Positions 17,340-25,683 of a stretch of DNA of 64,000 bases are shown here, piece by piece. The position numbers and the translations under genes were made by a program. The notes below the pieces were generated by a model, which did no database searches, had not been told where the DNA came from, and was given only the letters and a program-made list of their open reading frames with translations. This stretch comes from Chryseobacterium indologenes (lineage in GTDB: Bacteria; Bacteroidota; Bacteroidia; Flavobacteriales; Weeksellaceae). Each line of letters opens with the position of its first letter. Position 1 is the stretch's first letter. The DNA lies in assembly GCA_001013295.1 (NCBI GenBank), contig LAZY01000012.1:1-64000 (forward strand). Reading direction: 5' to 3'.

Positions 17340-18104
17340 TTATTTTTTAATAAATTTCTTATTAAATCTTCCTTTATCTGTATCTATCACCAAAATATAA
17401 TTTCCGGCAGTCAGTTCAGAAACATTTACAGAAGCCTCATTTCTTTTTTCACTGAATAATACTGTTTTTACAGATTTTCCGGTAATATCAGTAATACTTA
17501 CTAAATTAATCTTTGAATCTTTTGATGTCACATTGATTAGTTCTGTAACCGGATTAGGGTATACAGCCACTCCTACATTAGATTTCTCTGTAATTTCTTT
17601 TGTTCCTAAAGCCGCTACAGAAACACCGTTTAATGTCGCAGTTATGGTTGTCCATGTTGCAGTATTTGTTGGTGTAGTGTTATTATTAGCATAACCGTTA
17701 CCAATAATTACAGTATACAATGGGTTAGATGTAAAATTAAGCGGAGTAGTAAGAGTATAACTCCCCGTTAACGTTGTTCCTATAGTACTGGATGCTCCGT
17801 TGCTCCATGCTGTTCTTTCGGTCGCTCCAAAATTACTGGCTCCCCCCGCCTGAAGTAAAGGTGTCCCGGAGAATGTACTTGTTGGCAGCACCATTATTGT
17901 TAAATCATTTGCCTTATTACCACCTGATTGTGCAGATAATGTTGCATTTAAAGAAACACTTGTTAATGTGCCTTGAAGCGTACCAGGGTTATGTAAAATA
18001 GCAAATGATGTACCTCCTACCGTAAAAGTAGGAACACTAGTTGTAGCCTGACCAAATGCAAAAGCGTTGATCGCTATTAACCCCATAAGTAAAAATTTCT
18101 TCAT
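17340..18104 (-). CDS. secreted T9SS-tagged protein of unknown function
   Basis: The preferred start is the ATG at 18102-18104, which gives the signal peptide MKKFLLMGLIAINAFAFGQ. The 36 upstream residues form an unlikely hydrophobic run. The mature part is Thr/Ser/Asn-rich with beta character (SFAILHNPGTLQGTLTSVSLNATLSAQSGG, SYTLTTPLNFTSNPLYTVIIGNG). The sorting domain begins VGVAVYPNPVTELINV and ends FNKKFIKK, so it should leave the cell by type IX secretion. No catalytic motif is seen; an adhesive or surface role is possible. The preceding T9SS gene lies about 215 bases upstream on the same strand. Confidence 0.82.
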   Translation of the reverse strand: MKKFLLMGLIAINAFAFGQATTSVPTFTVGGTSFAILHNPGTLQGTLTSVSLNATLSAQSGGNKANDLTIMVLPTSTFSGTPLLQAGGASNFGATERTAWSNGASSTIGTTLTGSYTLTTPLNFTSNPLYTVIIGNGYANNNTTPTNTATWTTITATLNGVSVAALGTKEITEKSNVGVAVYPNPVTELINVTSKDSKINLVSITDITGKSVKTVLFSEKRNEASVNVSELTAGNYILVIDTDKGRFNKKFIKK

Positions 18105-18319
18105 GATATTTTTTATTAATTTATTCAAAAATAGAACATATAGTCTAAATAAAAAAATAAAAACACAAATAAAATGAATATAATTCAGTAAAAATAAAAA
18201 ACAACGTAACAATTTAACATAATAATTAAATCATCAATCATAGGAAAATATAAATTGAATTTTAGTTCTAATTGAATTTTATTAACATTTAAATAAGAAG
18301 AAAACGTATATGATCTCCG

Positions 18320-19237
18320 TTATTTTTTTATAAACTTTTCAGTGCTGCTTTTCTCTCTCGACTTTACCTTCACATAATAAACTCCTGGTATAAAATGCTT
18401 TACATTTATTACATCTCTATTCAATTCAAAATGTATTTTATTTCCTGCAACATCGTAAATTTCAATTTGTTCTACTCTATACGGTGAATTTATGGTGATA
18501 AAATCTGATGCCGGGTTGGGATGTAATGTTATTGTACTTTTGTCTGTCTTAAAATCTTTAACGGCCATCACCAATCCGGTGTCGATGACAATATTATCAA
18601 TATAAGCTGTTCCCAAAGCATTGTTATGAACAAAACGAAGCTGATCCATCTTAAATTGAGGTACAGCTGGCCCCGTATAGATCAACACTTCGTTAAGATA
18701 GTATTTAATATCCGTAGCCGTTCCTACCACTTTGAAGCGATACCAGGTATTAGGAGACCAGCTTCCGGAAGTGGAAACCAAATTTTGCGCCCCTGAAACG
18801 GTGTTCAGGATCTTAATTACCCCTGTTTTTTCAAAGTCTACTCTGGCAGCGCATTGTTCAGTAACAGTATTAACTCCCTGAAAACCAAAATCTGAACCAT
18901 TAAGCTGTGACATGCGAATATCAAATGAAACTGAAAAATTGGAAGAAGCCAACTGATTGATAAGATTGTAGAAACCTCCGATAATAGGTTCCGACTGAGT
19001 TCCATAAACAGGTTCTTTAACGATCTTCAAAGAAGCATTCCCATGAGTAGCTGTCTCTGAGCCTATATTCTGATTCTCTACATTTTCAGGAATTCCTCCT
19101 GTAGGAGTACTGATCCAGGCTCCCTGCCCGTTGATATTACCCACAGTGAAGCCTTCATTCGATTCAAAGGATATGGTCTGTTGTGCGAAAAAAAGTGCTG
19201 AAAACAGCAAAAATGCGATTGTGTAGAATTTTTTCAT
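18320..19237 (-). CDS. secreted T9SS-tagged protein, concanavalin-like fold suspected
   Basis: The 305-residue protein has a signal peptide (MKKFYTIAFLLFSALFFAQQ). The region of about 20-215 reads like a lectin-type beta sandwich (FESNEGFTVGNINGQGAWIS, NFSVSFDIRMSQLNGSDFGFQGV, NTWYRFKVVGTATDIKYYLNEVLIYTG). The end is a T9SS tag (TLHPNPASDFITI...KSSTEKFIKK). Such jelly-roll domains often bind glycans, but no catalytic residues can be named. A decayed relative lies just downstream at 17.0-17.3 kb, so this family has at least one lost copy here. Confidence 0.82.
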   Translation of the reverse strand: MKKFYTIAFLLFSALFFAQQTISFESNEGFTVGNINGQGAWISTPTGGIPENVENQNIGSETATHGNASLKIVKEPVYGTQSEPIIGGFYNLINQLASSNFSVSFDIRMSQLNGSDFGFQGVNTVTEQCAARVDFEKTGVIKILNTVSGAQNLVSTSGSWSPNTWYRFKVVGTATDIKYYLNEVLIYTGPAVPQFKMDQLRFVHNNALGTAYIDNIVIDTGLVMAVKDFKTDKSTITLHPNPASDFITINSPYRVEQIEIYDVAGNKIHFELNRDVINVKHFIPGVYYVKVKSREKSSTEKFIKK

Positions 19238-19485
19238 GGTTAAGTCAAGTTTTGTATTAAAAATATAAACTTTCCATGAATAGTGAAATAACTTTTAATA
19301 AATTATAAATAATATGCTTATTTTCAATGAATTTAATTTCAAAAACTGCTTATATCCGCTATTTCAACATTCAATACTCCCCGGTTTCAGGCATAGAAAC
19401 AGTTATCTTTAATGCCTCCAACCTCCCTTTATATGATGAAATTTCTAAGACCAGAGCAGACAGGCTTTTTAAATTGGTCAAAAAA

Positions 19486-19518
19486 AACAGGATGTTCCGT
19501 AAAGAAACACCCTGTTTT
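19486..19518 (-). terminator. terminator of the M20 dipeptidase gene
   Basis: The stem aaaacagg-atgtt...aacac-cctgtttt leads into a T-run on the minus strand, about 25 bases past the stop at 19544. Confidence 0.7.
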
Positions 19519-19543
19519 ATAAAAATATATTGTAGAATATCTA

Positions 19544-20926
19544 TTATTTTTTCGAATAGTTTTCAAAAAATAATGGAATACTTTCAATCCCTTTGTAAAA
19601 ATTAAACAATCCATAATGCTCATTAGGAGAGTGGATCGCATCAGAGTCTAATCCGAAGCCCATCAATACAGATTTTGCTCCTAAAACTTTTTCAAACATT
19701 GCGGTAATTGGAATACTTCCTCCACTTCTGTAAGGCAGTACTTCTTTACCAAATGCTGTTTCCATTGCTTTTTTAGCTGCTAAAAACTCTTTTGTATCGC
19801 TTTGTAATACATAAGGCATTCCTCCGTGGTGAGGAGTCACTTTTACTTTTACCGTATCCGGAGCAATTTTTTCGAAATACTTCGTGAATTTCTCTGTGAT
19901 TTCTTCGGGAGTCTGATAAGGAACCAGACGCATAGAAATTTTAGCGAAAGCCTTGGAAGGAATTACTGTTTTAGCGCCTTCTCCAGTGTACCCGCCCCAG
20001 ATTCCGTTACAGTCTAAAGTAGGACGAATTGAAGCTCTTTCAAGGGTTGTATATCCTTTTTCTCCTTCAATATTGCTCAGCCCGATTGATTTTTTGTATT
20101 CTTCAGGGTTATCCTTCAGCTTGTTCATTTCAGCTCTGTCTGTGTCTGAAACCACTTCAACGTTATCATAGAAGCCATCAATAGTAATATGACCGTCTTC
20201 ATCGATCAGGTTGGCAATCATTCTTGAAAGTACGTGAATCGGGTTTGGAACCGCCCCTCCATAAAGTCCGGAGTGTAAATCTCTGTTTGGCCCCTCCACT
20301 TCTACTTCTACATAGCTCAATCCTCTCAATCCTGTAGTCACTGTTGGCTGCTCATTGCTATAGATGTGAGTATCAGAGATCAAAATACAGTCACAAGCCA
20401 GTTTTTCTTTATTTTCGTTAACGAAATCACCCAGACTTACAGATCCTACTTCTTCTTCTCCTTCCAGGATAAATTTCACGTTGCAAGGAAGCGCATTGGT
20501 TCTCATCATCGCTTCGAAAGCCTTTAAATGCATAAAGAACTGCCCTTTATCGTCAGCTGATCCTCTTGCGAAGATAGCTCCTTCAGGATGAAGTTCAGTT
20601 TTCTCAATATAAGGCTCAAAAGGAGGTTTTCTCCAAAGCTCCAATGGATCTGCCGGCTGAACGTCATAATGTCCGTAAACCAATACCGTTGGAAGGTTTG
20701 TATCTATAATTTTTTCTCCAAAAACAATAGGATACCCTTTCGTTTCGCATACTTCCACATTATCAGCTCCTGCATTTCTAAGGTGTTCCGCACATACATC
20801 CGCACACTTCAATACATCATCTTTATAGGCCGGATCTGCAGAAATAGAAGGGATTCTCAATAACTCAAATAATTCATCCACGAAACGCTGCTTGTTTTCG
20901 TTAATGTAATTTAATGTCTCTTGCAT
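19544..20926 (-). CDS. M20-family metallodipeptidase
   Basis: This 460-residue cytosolic peptidase has the zinc ligands and catalytic residues of the M20 family. HYDVQP has His86 and Asp88, the bridging Asp lies in RGSADDKGQ near 127, and the Glu pair is in EGEEEVGS near 160. GGSIPI and HSPNEHYG near the C-terminus complete the set. A lid or dimerisation domain lies between (about 195-340). It would hydrolyse dipeptides released by other peptidases. No signal peptide is present. It has its own terminator. Confidence 0.92.
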   Translation of the reverse strand: MQETLNYINENKQRFVDELFELLRIPSISADPAYKDDVLKCADVCAEHLRNAGADNVEVCETKGYPIVFGEKIIDTNLPTVLVYGHYDVQPADPLELWRKPPFEPYIEKTELHPEGAIFARGSADDKGQFFMHLKAFEAMMRTNALPCNVKFILEGEEEVGSVSLGDFVNENKEKLACDCILISDTHIYSNEQPTVTTGLRGLSYVEVEVEGPNRDLHSGLYGGAVPNPIHVLSRMIANLIDEDGHITIDGFYDNVEVVSDTDRAEMNKLKDNPEEYKKSIGLSNIEGEKGYTTLERASIRPTLDCNGIWGGYTGEGAKTVIPSKAFAKISMRLVPYQTPEEITEKFTKYFEKIAPDTVKVKVTPHHGGMPYVLQSDTKEFLAAKKAMETAFGKEVLPYRSGGSIPITAMFEKVLGAKSVLMGFGLDSDAIHSPNEHYGLFNFYKGIESIPLFFENYSKK

Positions 20927-21050
20927 TGTAAAATTTTATTTTGTTAAAATTAAAAAAAAAGCGCCGCTGGGCCAAGCAAAAACACAGGATTTTCTAAAGA
21001 AAAAGATTATTTCCTGAGGATTGCTCCGGCAGTCATTTCTTTAAACAAAA

Positions 21051-21080
21051 AAATGCCCTGTTAAGAAACAGAGCATTTTT
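21051..21080 (-). terminator. terminator of the 21.1 kb lipoprotein gene
   Basis: The stem aaatgccctgtt-aag-aaacagagcattt ends in Ts on the minus strand, within 20 bases of the stop codon. Confidence 0.7.
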
Positions 21081-21097
21081 ATATTGTATACTTATAA

Positions 21098-21373
21098 TTA
21101 GTGTCCAGCTTTTGGAGCTTCTTCTGCTTTTTCAGCAGGTTTTGCAGCAGCAGTACTGTCTTTTTTAGGAGTTTCAGCTTCTGGTTTTGCAGCTTCTTCC
21201 TTGTGTTCAGCAGCAGCTTCATGTGTAGCATGAGCTTCTCCACCCTGATGGTCATCAGAATATCTTTCTACTCCTTCTTCCAGTTTCAAAGCACCTCTGT
21301 TTCCTCCTTGTGGAACTTTTTTACAGCTTACCGCAACTGTTGCAATCGCTAAACATATAACTAATTTTTTCAT
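21098..21373 (-). CDS. small Ala/Glu/Lys-rich lipoprotein
   Basis: This 91-residue protein has a lipoprotein signal, MKKLVICLAIATVAVSCKK, with the lipid-attachment Cys at residue 17. The rest is low complexity, rich in Ala, Glu and Lys (AAAEHKEEAAKPEAETPKKDS), with scattered histidines. It is probably an anchored, extended periplasmic protein; no function is known. The biased composition means similarity searches will be uninformative. It is a single gene with its own terminator. Confidence 0.75.
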   Translation of the reverse strand: MKKLVICLAIATVAVSCKKVPQGGNRGALKLEEGVERYSDDHQGGEAHATHEAAAEHKEEAAKPEAETPKKDSTAAAKPAEKAEEAPKAGH

Positions 21374-21510
21374 ATGTAAAATTTATTTTTTAAAGATCAT
21401 AATAAAACCGCAGTATTTTACTATTCTAAATTACCTGAACAGTGAGCGATTTCACACTTAAATTTTTAATTGCCCAAAAGTAAGAAATCCTGCTTTTTTC
21501 GGCAACATTT

Positions 21511-22683
21511 TTAGACTGATTTTACTATTATTTTTCCTTTTTTGGATTGTGTAAAAATAAGGTAGCGGTCTCCCCCGTCTTTCAGTCCGTATTTCTTTTT
21601 AATTTCTTCGGGTTTTAAAGGGTAATTTTTTGAAATAATATTGAATTGCTCCTTCTTTTTAATGCTTTTAGAATCAATCACATCCATTTCAAAAATCCTT
21701 CCCGGAAAGTTGTCTTTCTTTTCAGAGGAGGTATAGAGATGGGTATTCGGGTGAAGTTTTTTCAATCCTGATTTTTCTGAAATCAAATTGAAGATTCCGG
21801 CTTTCAAAATGGCATTATTAGGGATATAAATGTATTTTTCCGGCTCGGAATAGTCTGCCACTGCATTTTCTTCTTCCCCAAAACTAAAGGTGAAGACCGC
21901 CTCGCCGCTCTCAAGGTTCACACAGTTACAGGTAATCCCGCTTTTATTGTCATCGGATAAGAAGGCTACGACTTCCTTCACATCATTTTTAAGAGCAATA
22001 ATGTCTATTCTGAAGATATTCGGAAGTACTGAAACGAGGTATTTCAAATCGATCAGTGGGGAAAGTTTGATGATTACCTGATTGGATATTGAGCGTAATT
22101 TTTCCTGAATTTCAAGAATATTCGGGGAAAGATCCTCCAAAAGAAAGACTTTATTTTTATTCTGATCTCTTCTGGCCGGATCGAGATAAATAACATCAAA
22201 GTTTTCCTGATTCTCTTCTAAGAAATCCTCCAGTTTACGGTTTATAAATCTCGCTTTTCTTCCCAAAGCATTCCAATTATGCTCTACAATCTCTAAAAGC
22301 GCTGTATTCTGCTCTACCAAGGTGATGTCCTCAAAATTCTGAGACAGATAATAAGCGTCTATCCCAAATCCGCTGGTGAGGTCAATGAATTTCTTTCCTT
22401 TTAAAATTTCCGACTTATAAGCGGCTGTCTTTTCAGACGAAGACTGCTCCATATTAAGTTGAGGCGGAAAAATAATTCCTTCATTCAACAGAAAAGGGAA
22501 CTTTTTTTCTGCTACCTGTTTTCCTTTGATCTGCTGTACGATTTCCGGCATAGGAACCTCCGGAAACGGTGATTTTTTCAACAGTAATGAATGCAGATCG
22601 GTATGAAGATTTGCATGGATGTATTCCTGAATGTCTTGATGTAATATTTTATTTTCCACAGATTTTCTTAGATTACGGATCAA
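21511..22683 (-). CDS. class I SAM-dependent methyltransferase with THUMP-like C-terminal part
   Basis: The 390-residue protein carries the SAM-binding motif KFIDLTSGFGIDAYYLSQ near residues 98-115 and an unusual motif IV, IYLDPARRD, near 165. The DPARRD motif marks a Bacteroidota family annotated as THUMP-like methyltransferases. An N-terminal helical region precedes it and a basic C-terminal part follows (LKPEEIKKKYGLKDGGDRYLIFTQSKKGK). RNA modification is a likely role but the target is unknown. An inverted repeat lies between it and the DinB gene. Confidence 0.8.
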   Translation of the reverse strand: MIRNLRKSVENKILHQDIQEYIHANLHTDLHSLLLKKSPFPEVPMPEIVQQIKGKQVAEKKFPFLLNEGIIFPPQLNMEQSSSEKTAAYKSEILKGKKFIDLTSGFGIDAYYLSQNFEDITLVEQNTALLEIVEHNWNALGRKARFINRKLEDFLEENQENFDVIYLDPARRDQNKNKVFLLEDLSPNILEIQEKLRSISNQVIIKLSPLIDLKYLVSVLPNIFRIDIIALKNDVKEVVAFLSDDNKSGITCNCVNLESGEAVFTFSFGEEENAVADYSEPEKYIYIPNNAILKAGIFNLISEKSGLKKLHPNTHLYTSSEKKDNFPGRIFEMDVIDSKSIKKKEQFNIISKNYPLKPEEIKKKYGLKDGGDRYLIFTQSKKGKIIVKSV

Positions 22684-22698
22684 TGTAAGTTTTAAAAT

Positions 22699-22794
22699 AC
22701 TTCAACTCCGCTCAGCATAACAACTCTAATACTACCTGTTTTTATTGTAACGGTCAATTTGCAGCATTGCTATGTTGAGCGAAATCGAAGCACC
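22699..22794. repeat. intergenic inverted repeat (CTTCAACTCCGCTCAG type)
   Basis: The left arm acttcaactccgctcagcata (22699-22719) is inverted in tatgttgagcgaaatcgaag (22771-22790) with a few mismatches. The loop is about 50 bases. It fills most of the space between the DinB and methyltransferase genes. Confidence 0.65.
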
Positions 22795-22806
22795 TCAATA
22801 GCTCTT

Positions 22807-23247
22807 TTACCTTTTATAAAAAATATAATCCGTTAATACAGGTTCCAGACCGTTCTGCTTCAGAAGAGAGTTGATCTGCCCTCTATGATAGGTAGAATGG
22901 TTAATGGCATGAAAAAGCATGTCAAAAACCGTATTTTCAAATTTTGTTCCTCTTGAATTCTGATATTCTATTGTTTTCTCCAGATCAGCGTTTTGTACAA
23001 TGGCAATACTTTTCAGAAAATTCTGATGATTGATCTCTTCCAATGTGTCAAAAGGGTTGATCTGCCAAACTTCAAAAGTTGTTTCTCCTGATATTCTTGC
23101 GTTCCAGATCTGCTGTGCATTGAGTGTATGGTTGATCAGGCTGATTGTTTTATCGTCTACAGCTTCTCTGTTTTCGGAAATTACTTTAATCATTTCGTTA
23201 TTGAAATGATAGGTGTACTCAAATAAATCAATCAGTTTTTCTTTCAT
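22807..23247 (-). CDS. DinB-family protein
   Basis: This 146-residue four-helix-bundle protein of the DinB/YfiT type has the metal-site histidines in SLINHTLNAQQIW near 42 and in HAINHSTYHRGQI near 112-124. These proteins bind a divalent metal; some are thiol transferases, but most have no known substrate. Its start codon overlaps the mutA stop (TAATG at 23247), so the two are translationally coupled even though their roles look unrelated. Confidence 0.85.
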   Translation of the reverse strand: MKEKLIDLFEYTYHFNNEMIKVISENREAVDDKTISLINHTLNAQQIWNARISGETTFEVWQINPFDTLEEINHQNFLKSIAIVQNADLEKTIEYQNSRGTKFENTVFDMLFHAINHSTYHRGQINSLLKQNGLEPVLTDYIFYKR

Positions 23248-24410
23248 TACTCAAACATTTCTGCCCAACGAACGGCTTTTATTTCTTTTTCGTCGTATAA
23301 GTCTGTAATTGACTTTTTAACGTCTAATTTCGGGTACAGATTCACTCCGATCAGCTTTATTTTCCCTTCTTCGATCCATTGTTGCTCTTCAACAGCGTGA
23401 TCATAGATCTTTTTCTGAACGATTCCCTGCTTCAATAGCTCGAGGTAGCCACCTGCGTCTTCCATTTCAATGAATAAAGCCCAGGATTTATCAGCAATCT
23501 GTTGGGTAATATCTTCAATATAGTAACTTCCGTTAGCAGCATCTTCAAATACGTTGATGATACTCTCGTAAGCCAGAACAATCTGCTGTTTGAAGGAGAT
23601 CTCCTCAGAATTGTCCGTACTTCTGTCTACAAGATAATTGTTGGTGAAAACAGCATCTGCCCCGCCAATCATTGCTGAAGCCAGCTCCAGTGTGGAACGG
23701 ATCAGGTTATTTTCGTTATCAGAAACCGCCTTATTTCTAAGGGAAGTCTCTGCAAAGATGTAAGGAACTTCATCCAGACCATACTCCCTGGAAAGCTGAT
23801 TAAAAACAATCTTGAAAGCTCTTAATTTGGCCATTTCGAAGAAGTAATTTCCTCCTACCGCAATTTTGAAAATCAGTTTACCGAAAATTTCAGGACCGTA
23901 TACTTCTATCAGTTCTTTTGTTTTGGCTAAAGCGATCCCTAACTGCTGATAAATGGCTGCTCCTGCATTCTGATGCAGTGAAATATCAACACAGATACTT
24001 CTTTTGAATCCTTTTGCAAGTAATTCTTTGGCCAACTGATCATCAAGGGTAGCGTCTTTTTCGTTAAAGACATCAATCAAAGAAAAATATTGGTCTTCTT
24101 CCTGTGGCGTAATATGGCCCGCAAGATCTTTATTATTGACAAAAAGGGTCTTTTCGCTTAGATTTTCTACATTCTGTTCAAGCATAAATGCAAATACTTC
24201 TTCTTCCAGGCTTTCGTGATACCTGGCTACCAGATGGGTACTTTCTTCTACTCTTGGCAAGTTAGCCAAAGGTTTTTTAACGTCTGTATAAAAAGGCTTT
24301 ACTTCTATTCCTTCCAGGTTTTCCTTTTCCAGAATAGGATAAATATCTTCTGTTTTAAGCTGTTTTTTTACTAAGTTTTCCCAGTTTGGAAGTGTAGTTG
24401 TATCTGACAT
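23247..24410 (-). CDS. mutA: methylmalonyl-CoA mutase small (beta) subunit
   Basis: The 387-residue protein is the non-B12-binding subunit of methylmalonyl-CoA mutase, which interconverts succinyl-CoA and methylmalonyl-CoA. The TIM-barrel landmarks include VGGNYFFEMAKLRAFKIVFNQL near 210, FAETSLRNKAVSDNENNLIRSTLELASAMIGGADAVF, and an NGSYYIEDITQQIADKSW block. The C-terminal B12-binding domain is absent, as expected, and the protein is shorter than the roughly 600 residues of some family members. The large subunit gene, usually close by, is not next to it; a DinB gene follows with a one-base overlap. Confidence 0.88.
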   Translation of the reverse strand: MSDTTTLPNWENLVKKQLKTEDIYPILEKENLEGIEVKPFYTDVKKPLANLPRVEESTHLVARYHESLEEEVFAFMLEQNVENLSEKTLFVNNKDLAGHITPQEEDQYFSLIDVFNEKDATLDDQLAKELLAKGFKRSICVDISLHQNAGAAIYQQLGIALAKTKELIEVYGPEIFGKLIFKIAVGGNYFFEMAKLRAFKIVFNQLSREYGLDEVPYIFAETSLRNKAVSDNENNLIRSTLELASAMIGGADAVFTNNYLVDRSTDNSEEISFKQQIVLAYESIINVFEDAANGSYYIEDITQQIADKSWALFIEMEDAGGYLELLKQGIVQKKIYDHAVEEQQWIEEGKIKLIGVNLYPKLDVKKSITDLYDEKEIKAVRWAEMFE

Positions 24411-24430
24411 TAGTTTTCTTGGATTTATGA

Positions 24431-24497
24431 ATGGTCAATAGTGAGCTTTGCGCTGCAAGTGAATAAAACAGTTAACAGGCAAAATTCACTATTGACG
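24431..24497. repeat. dispersed intergenic inverted repeat, copy B
   Basis: The arms are ggtcaatagtgagctttgc (24433-24451) and gcaaaattcactattgac (24479-24496). The arrangement matches copy A at 14166-14240. It lies between the FtsB-like gene and mutA. Confidence 0.65.
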
Positions 24498-24514
24498 TAT
24501 TCTATTCAGTTGTA

Positions 24515-24871
24515 TTATTTCTTAGCGACTTTTGTACTGTCGACCACCAGAATGAAGATTTCTTCATTAGGTTTCTTCATAAAATAATTTTCTCTTGCGT
24601 ATTTTTCTTTTTCTGACTTGTTGTTCATCAGTTTTTTATAAAAAGCATCATTCTTTTCGTATTCTTTTTTGTAATACTGTAGCTGCTCTTCATATTTGTG
24701 AATCTCACCATTCAGTTCGTTGATTACAAGAAATGAAGTTTTGTCGAAGAAAATCATCCATACCAAAAATAGACAGATCGTAATGGTATACTTATTCAAC
24801 ACATATTTCTGGATAAGTTTGAATATTTCAGATTTCGGCTGAATGTCTTTGATAAGTTTGTTTTCTTCCAT
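24515..24871 (-). CDS. septum formation initiator-like protein (FtsB/DivIC family)
   Basis: This 118-residue protein has one transmembrane segment at about 30-50 (YTITICLFLVWMIFFDKTSFL) followed by a coiled coil (ELNGEIHKYEEQLQYYKKEYEK) and the ARENYFMKKPNEEIFIL block typical of FtsB/DivIC. It would join the FtsL/FtsQ divisome subcomplex. Its start lies 4 bases after the uridine kinase stop, so the two form one transcript. Confidence 0.85.
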   Translation of the reverse strand: MEENKLIKDIQPKSEIFKLIQKYVLNKYTITICLFLVWMIFFDKTSFLVINELNGEIHKYEEQLQYYKKEYEKNDAFYKKLMNNKSEKEKYARENYFMKKPNEEIFILVVDSTKVAKK

Positions 24872-24875
24872 TTTT

Positions 24876-25490
24876 TTAATGTTTTTTCAACGAGTTCTTA
24901 ATAACAGTAGTTAAAAAATCTATCGCTACGGAATTCTGTTTCATATTCGGGATGATAAGATCGGCATCATTTTTAGACGGCTCGATGAATTCCTGGTGCA
25001 TTGGCTTCAAAGTAGTCTGATAGCGGTGTAATACTTCGCTCAGATCTCTTCCTCTTTCCTGGGTATCTCTTCTGATCCTTCGGATAAGTCTTTCATCAGA
25101 ATCTGCATGAACGAATACCTTCAGATCAAATTCTTTTAATAATTCTTTATTGGTAAGTACTAAAATTCCTTCTACCACCAATACGTTCTTAGGCTCTACA
25201 GTAACATGATCTCCTGTTCTGGAATGGGTTACAAAGCTATAAATCGGCTGTTCGATCGATTCATTGTTTTTTAAAGCTTTCACATGTTTTATCAGTAAAT
25301 CAAAATCTATCGACTTCGGATGGTCATAATTTAAAGCCTCTCTTTCTGTCAGTGTAAGACCCTGGTTGTCGTGATAATAGTTATCCTGAGAAAGGATATT
25401 CATTCCTTCGATGTCAAGCTGCTGAAGTATCTTATCAACAACTGTAGTTTTGCCGGATCCTGTCCCACCGGCAATTCCTATTACAAGCAT
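24876..25490 (-). CDS. udk: uridine kinase
   Basis: This 204-residue enzyme phosphorylates uridine and cytidine in pyrimidine salvage. The P-loop is GIAGGTGSGKTT at residues 5-16, followed by LSQDNYYHD and NYDHPKSIDFDLL, which carry the nucleoside-binding and catalytic residues of Udk. RRIRRDTQERGRDL forms the lid. It heads a short operon with the FtsB-like gene and possibly mutA. Confidence 0.95.
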   Translation of the reverse strand: MLVIGIAGGTGSGKTTVVDKILQQLDIEGMNILSQDNYYHDNQGLTLTEREALNYDHPKSIDFDLLIKHVKALKNNESIEQPIYSFVTHSRTGDHVTVEPKNVLVVEGILVLTNKELLKEFDLKVFVHADSDERLIRRIRRDTQERGRDLSEVLHRYQTTLKPMHQEFIEPSKNDADLIIPNMKQNSVAIDFLTTVIKNSLKKH

Positions 25491-25629
25491 TGTTTTTTGT
25501 TTCTTTATAGTTGGTACAAATATACTATTTTAGATAAAATGTGGCAATGTAAGAGTATTGAGAAATTAAAAGATTTCCAGGAATGGAATCTCTATTTGTT
25601 ATTTATTACTATTATTCATCTTTTAACCT

Positions 25630-25660
25630 TGAATTCAACAAAAAAATCCGATGTCGAAAC
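25630..25660 (-). terminator. terminator of the 25.7 kb metalloprotease gene
   Basis: The stem aaatccgatgt-cgaa-acaccggattt reads into seven Ts on the minus strand, about 25 bases past the stop. Confidence 0.75.
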
Positions 25661-25683
25661 ACCGGATTTGCAATTTATACCAT

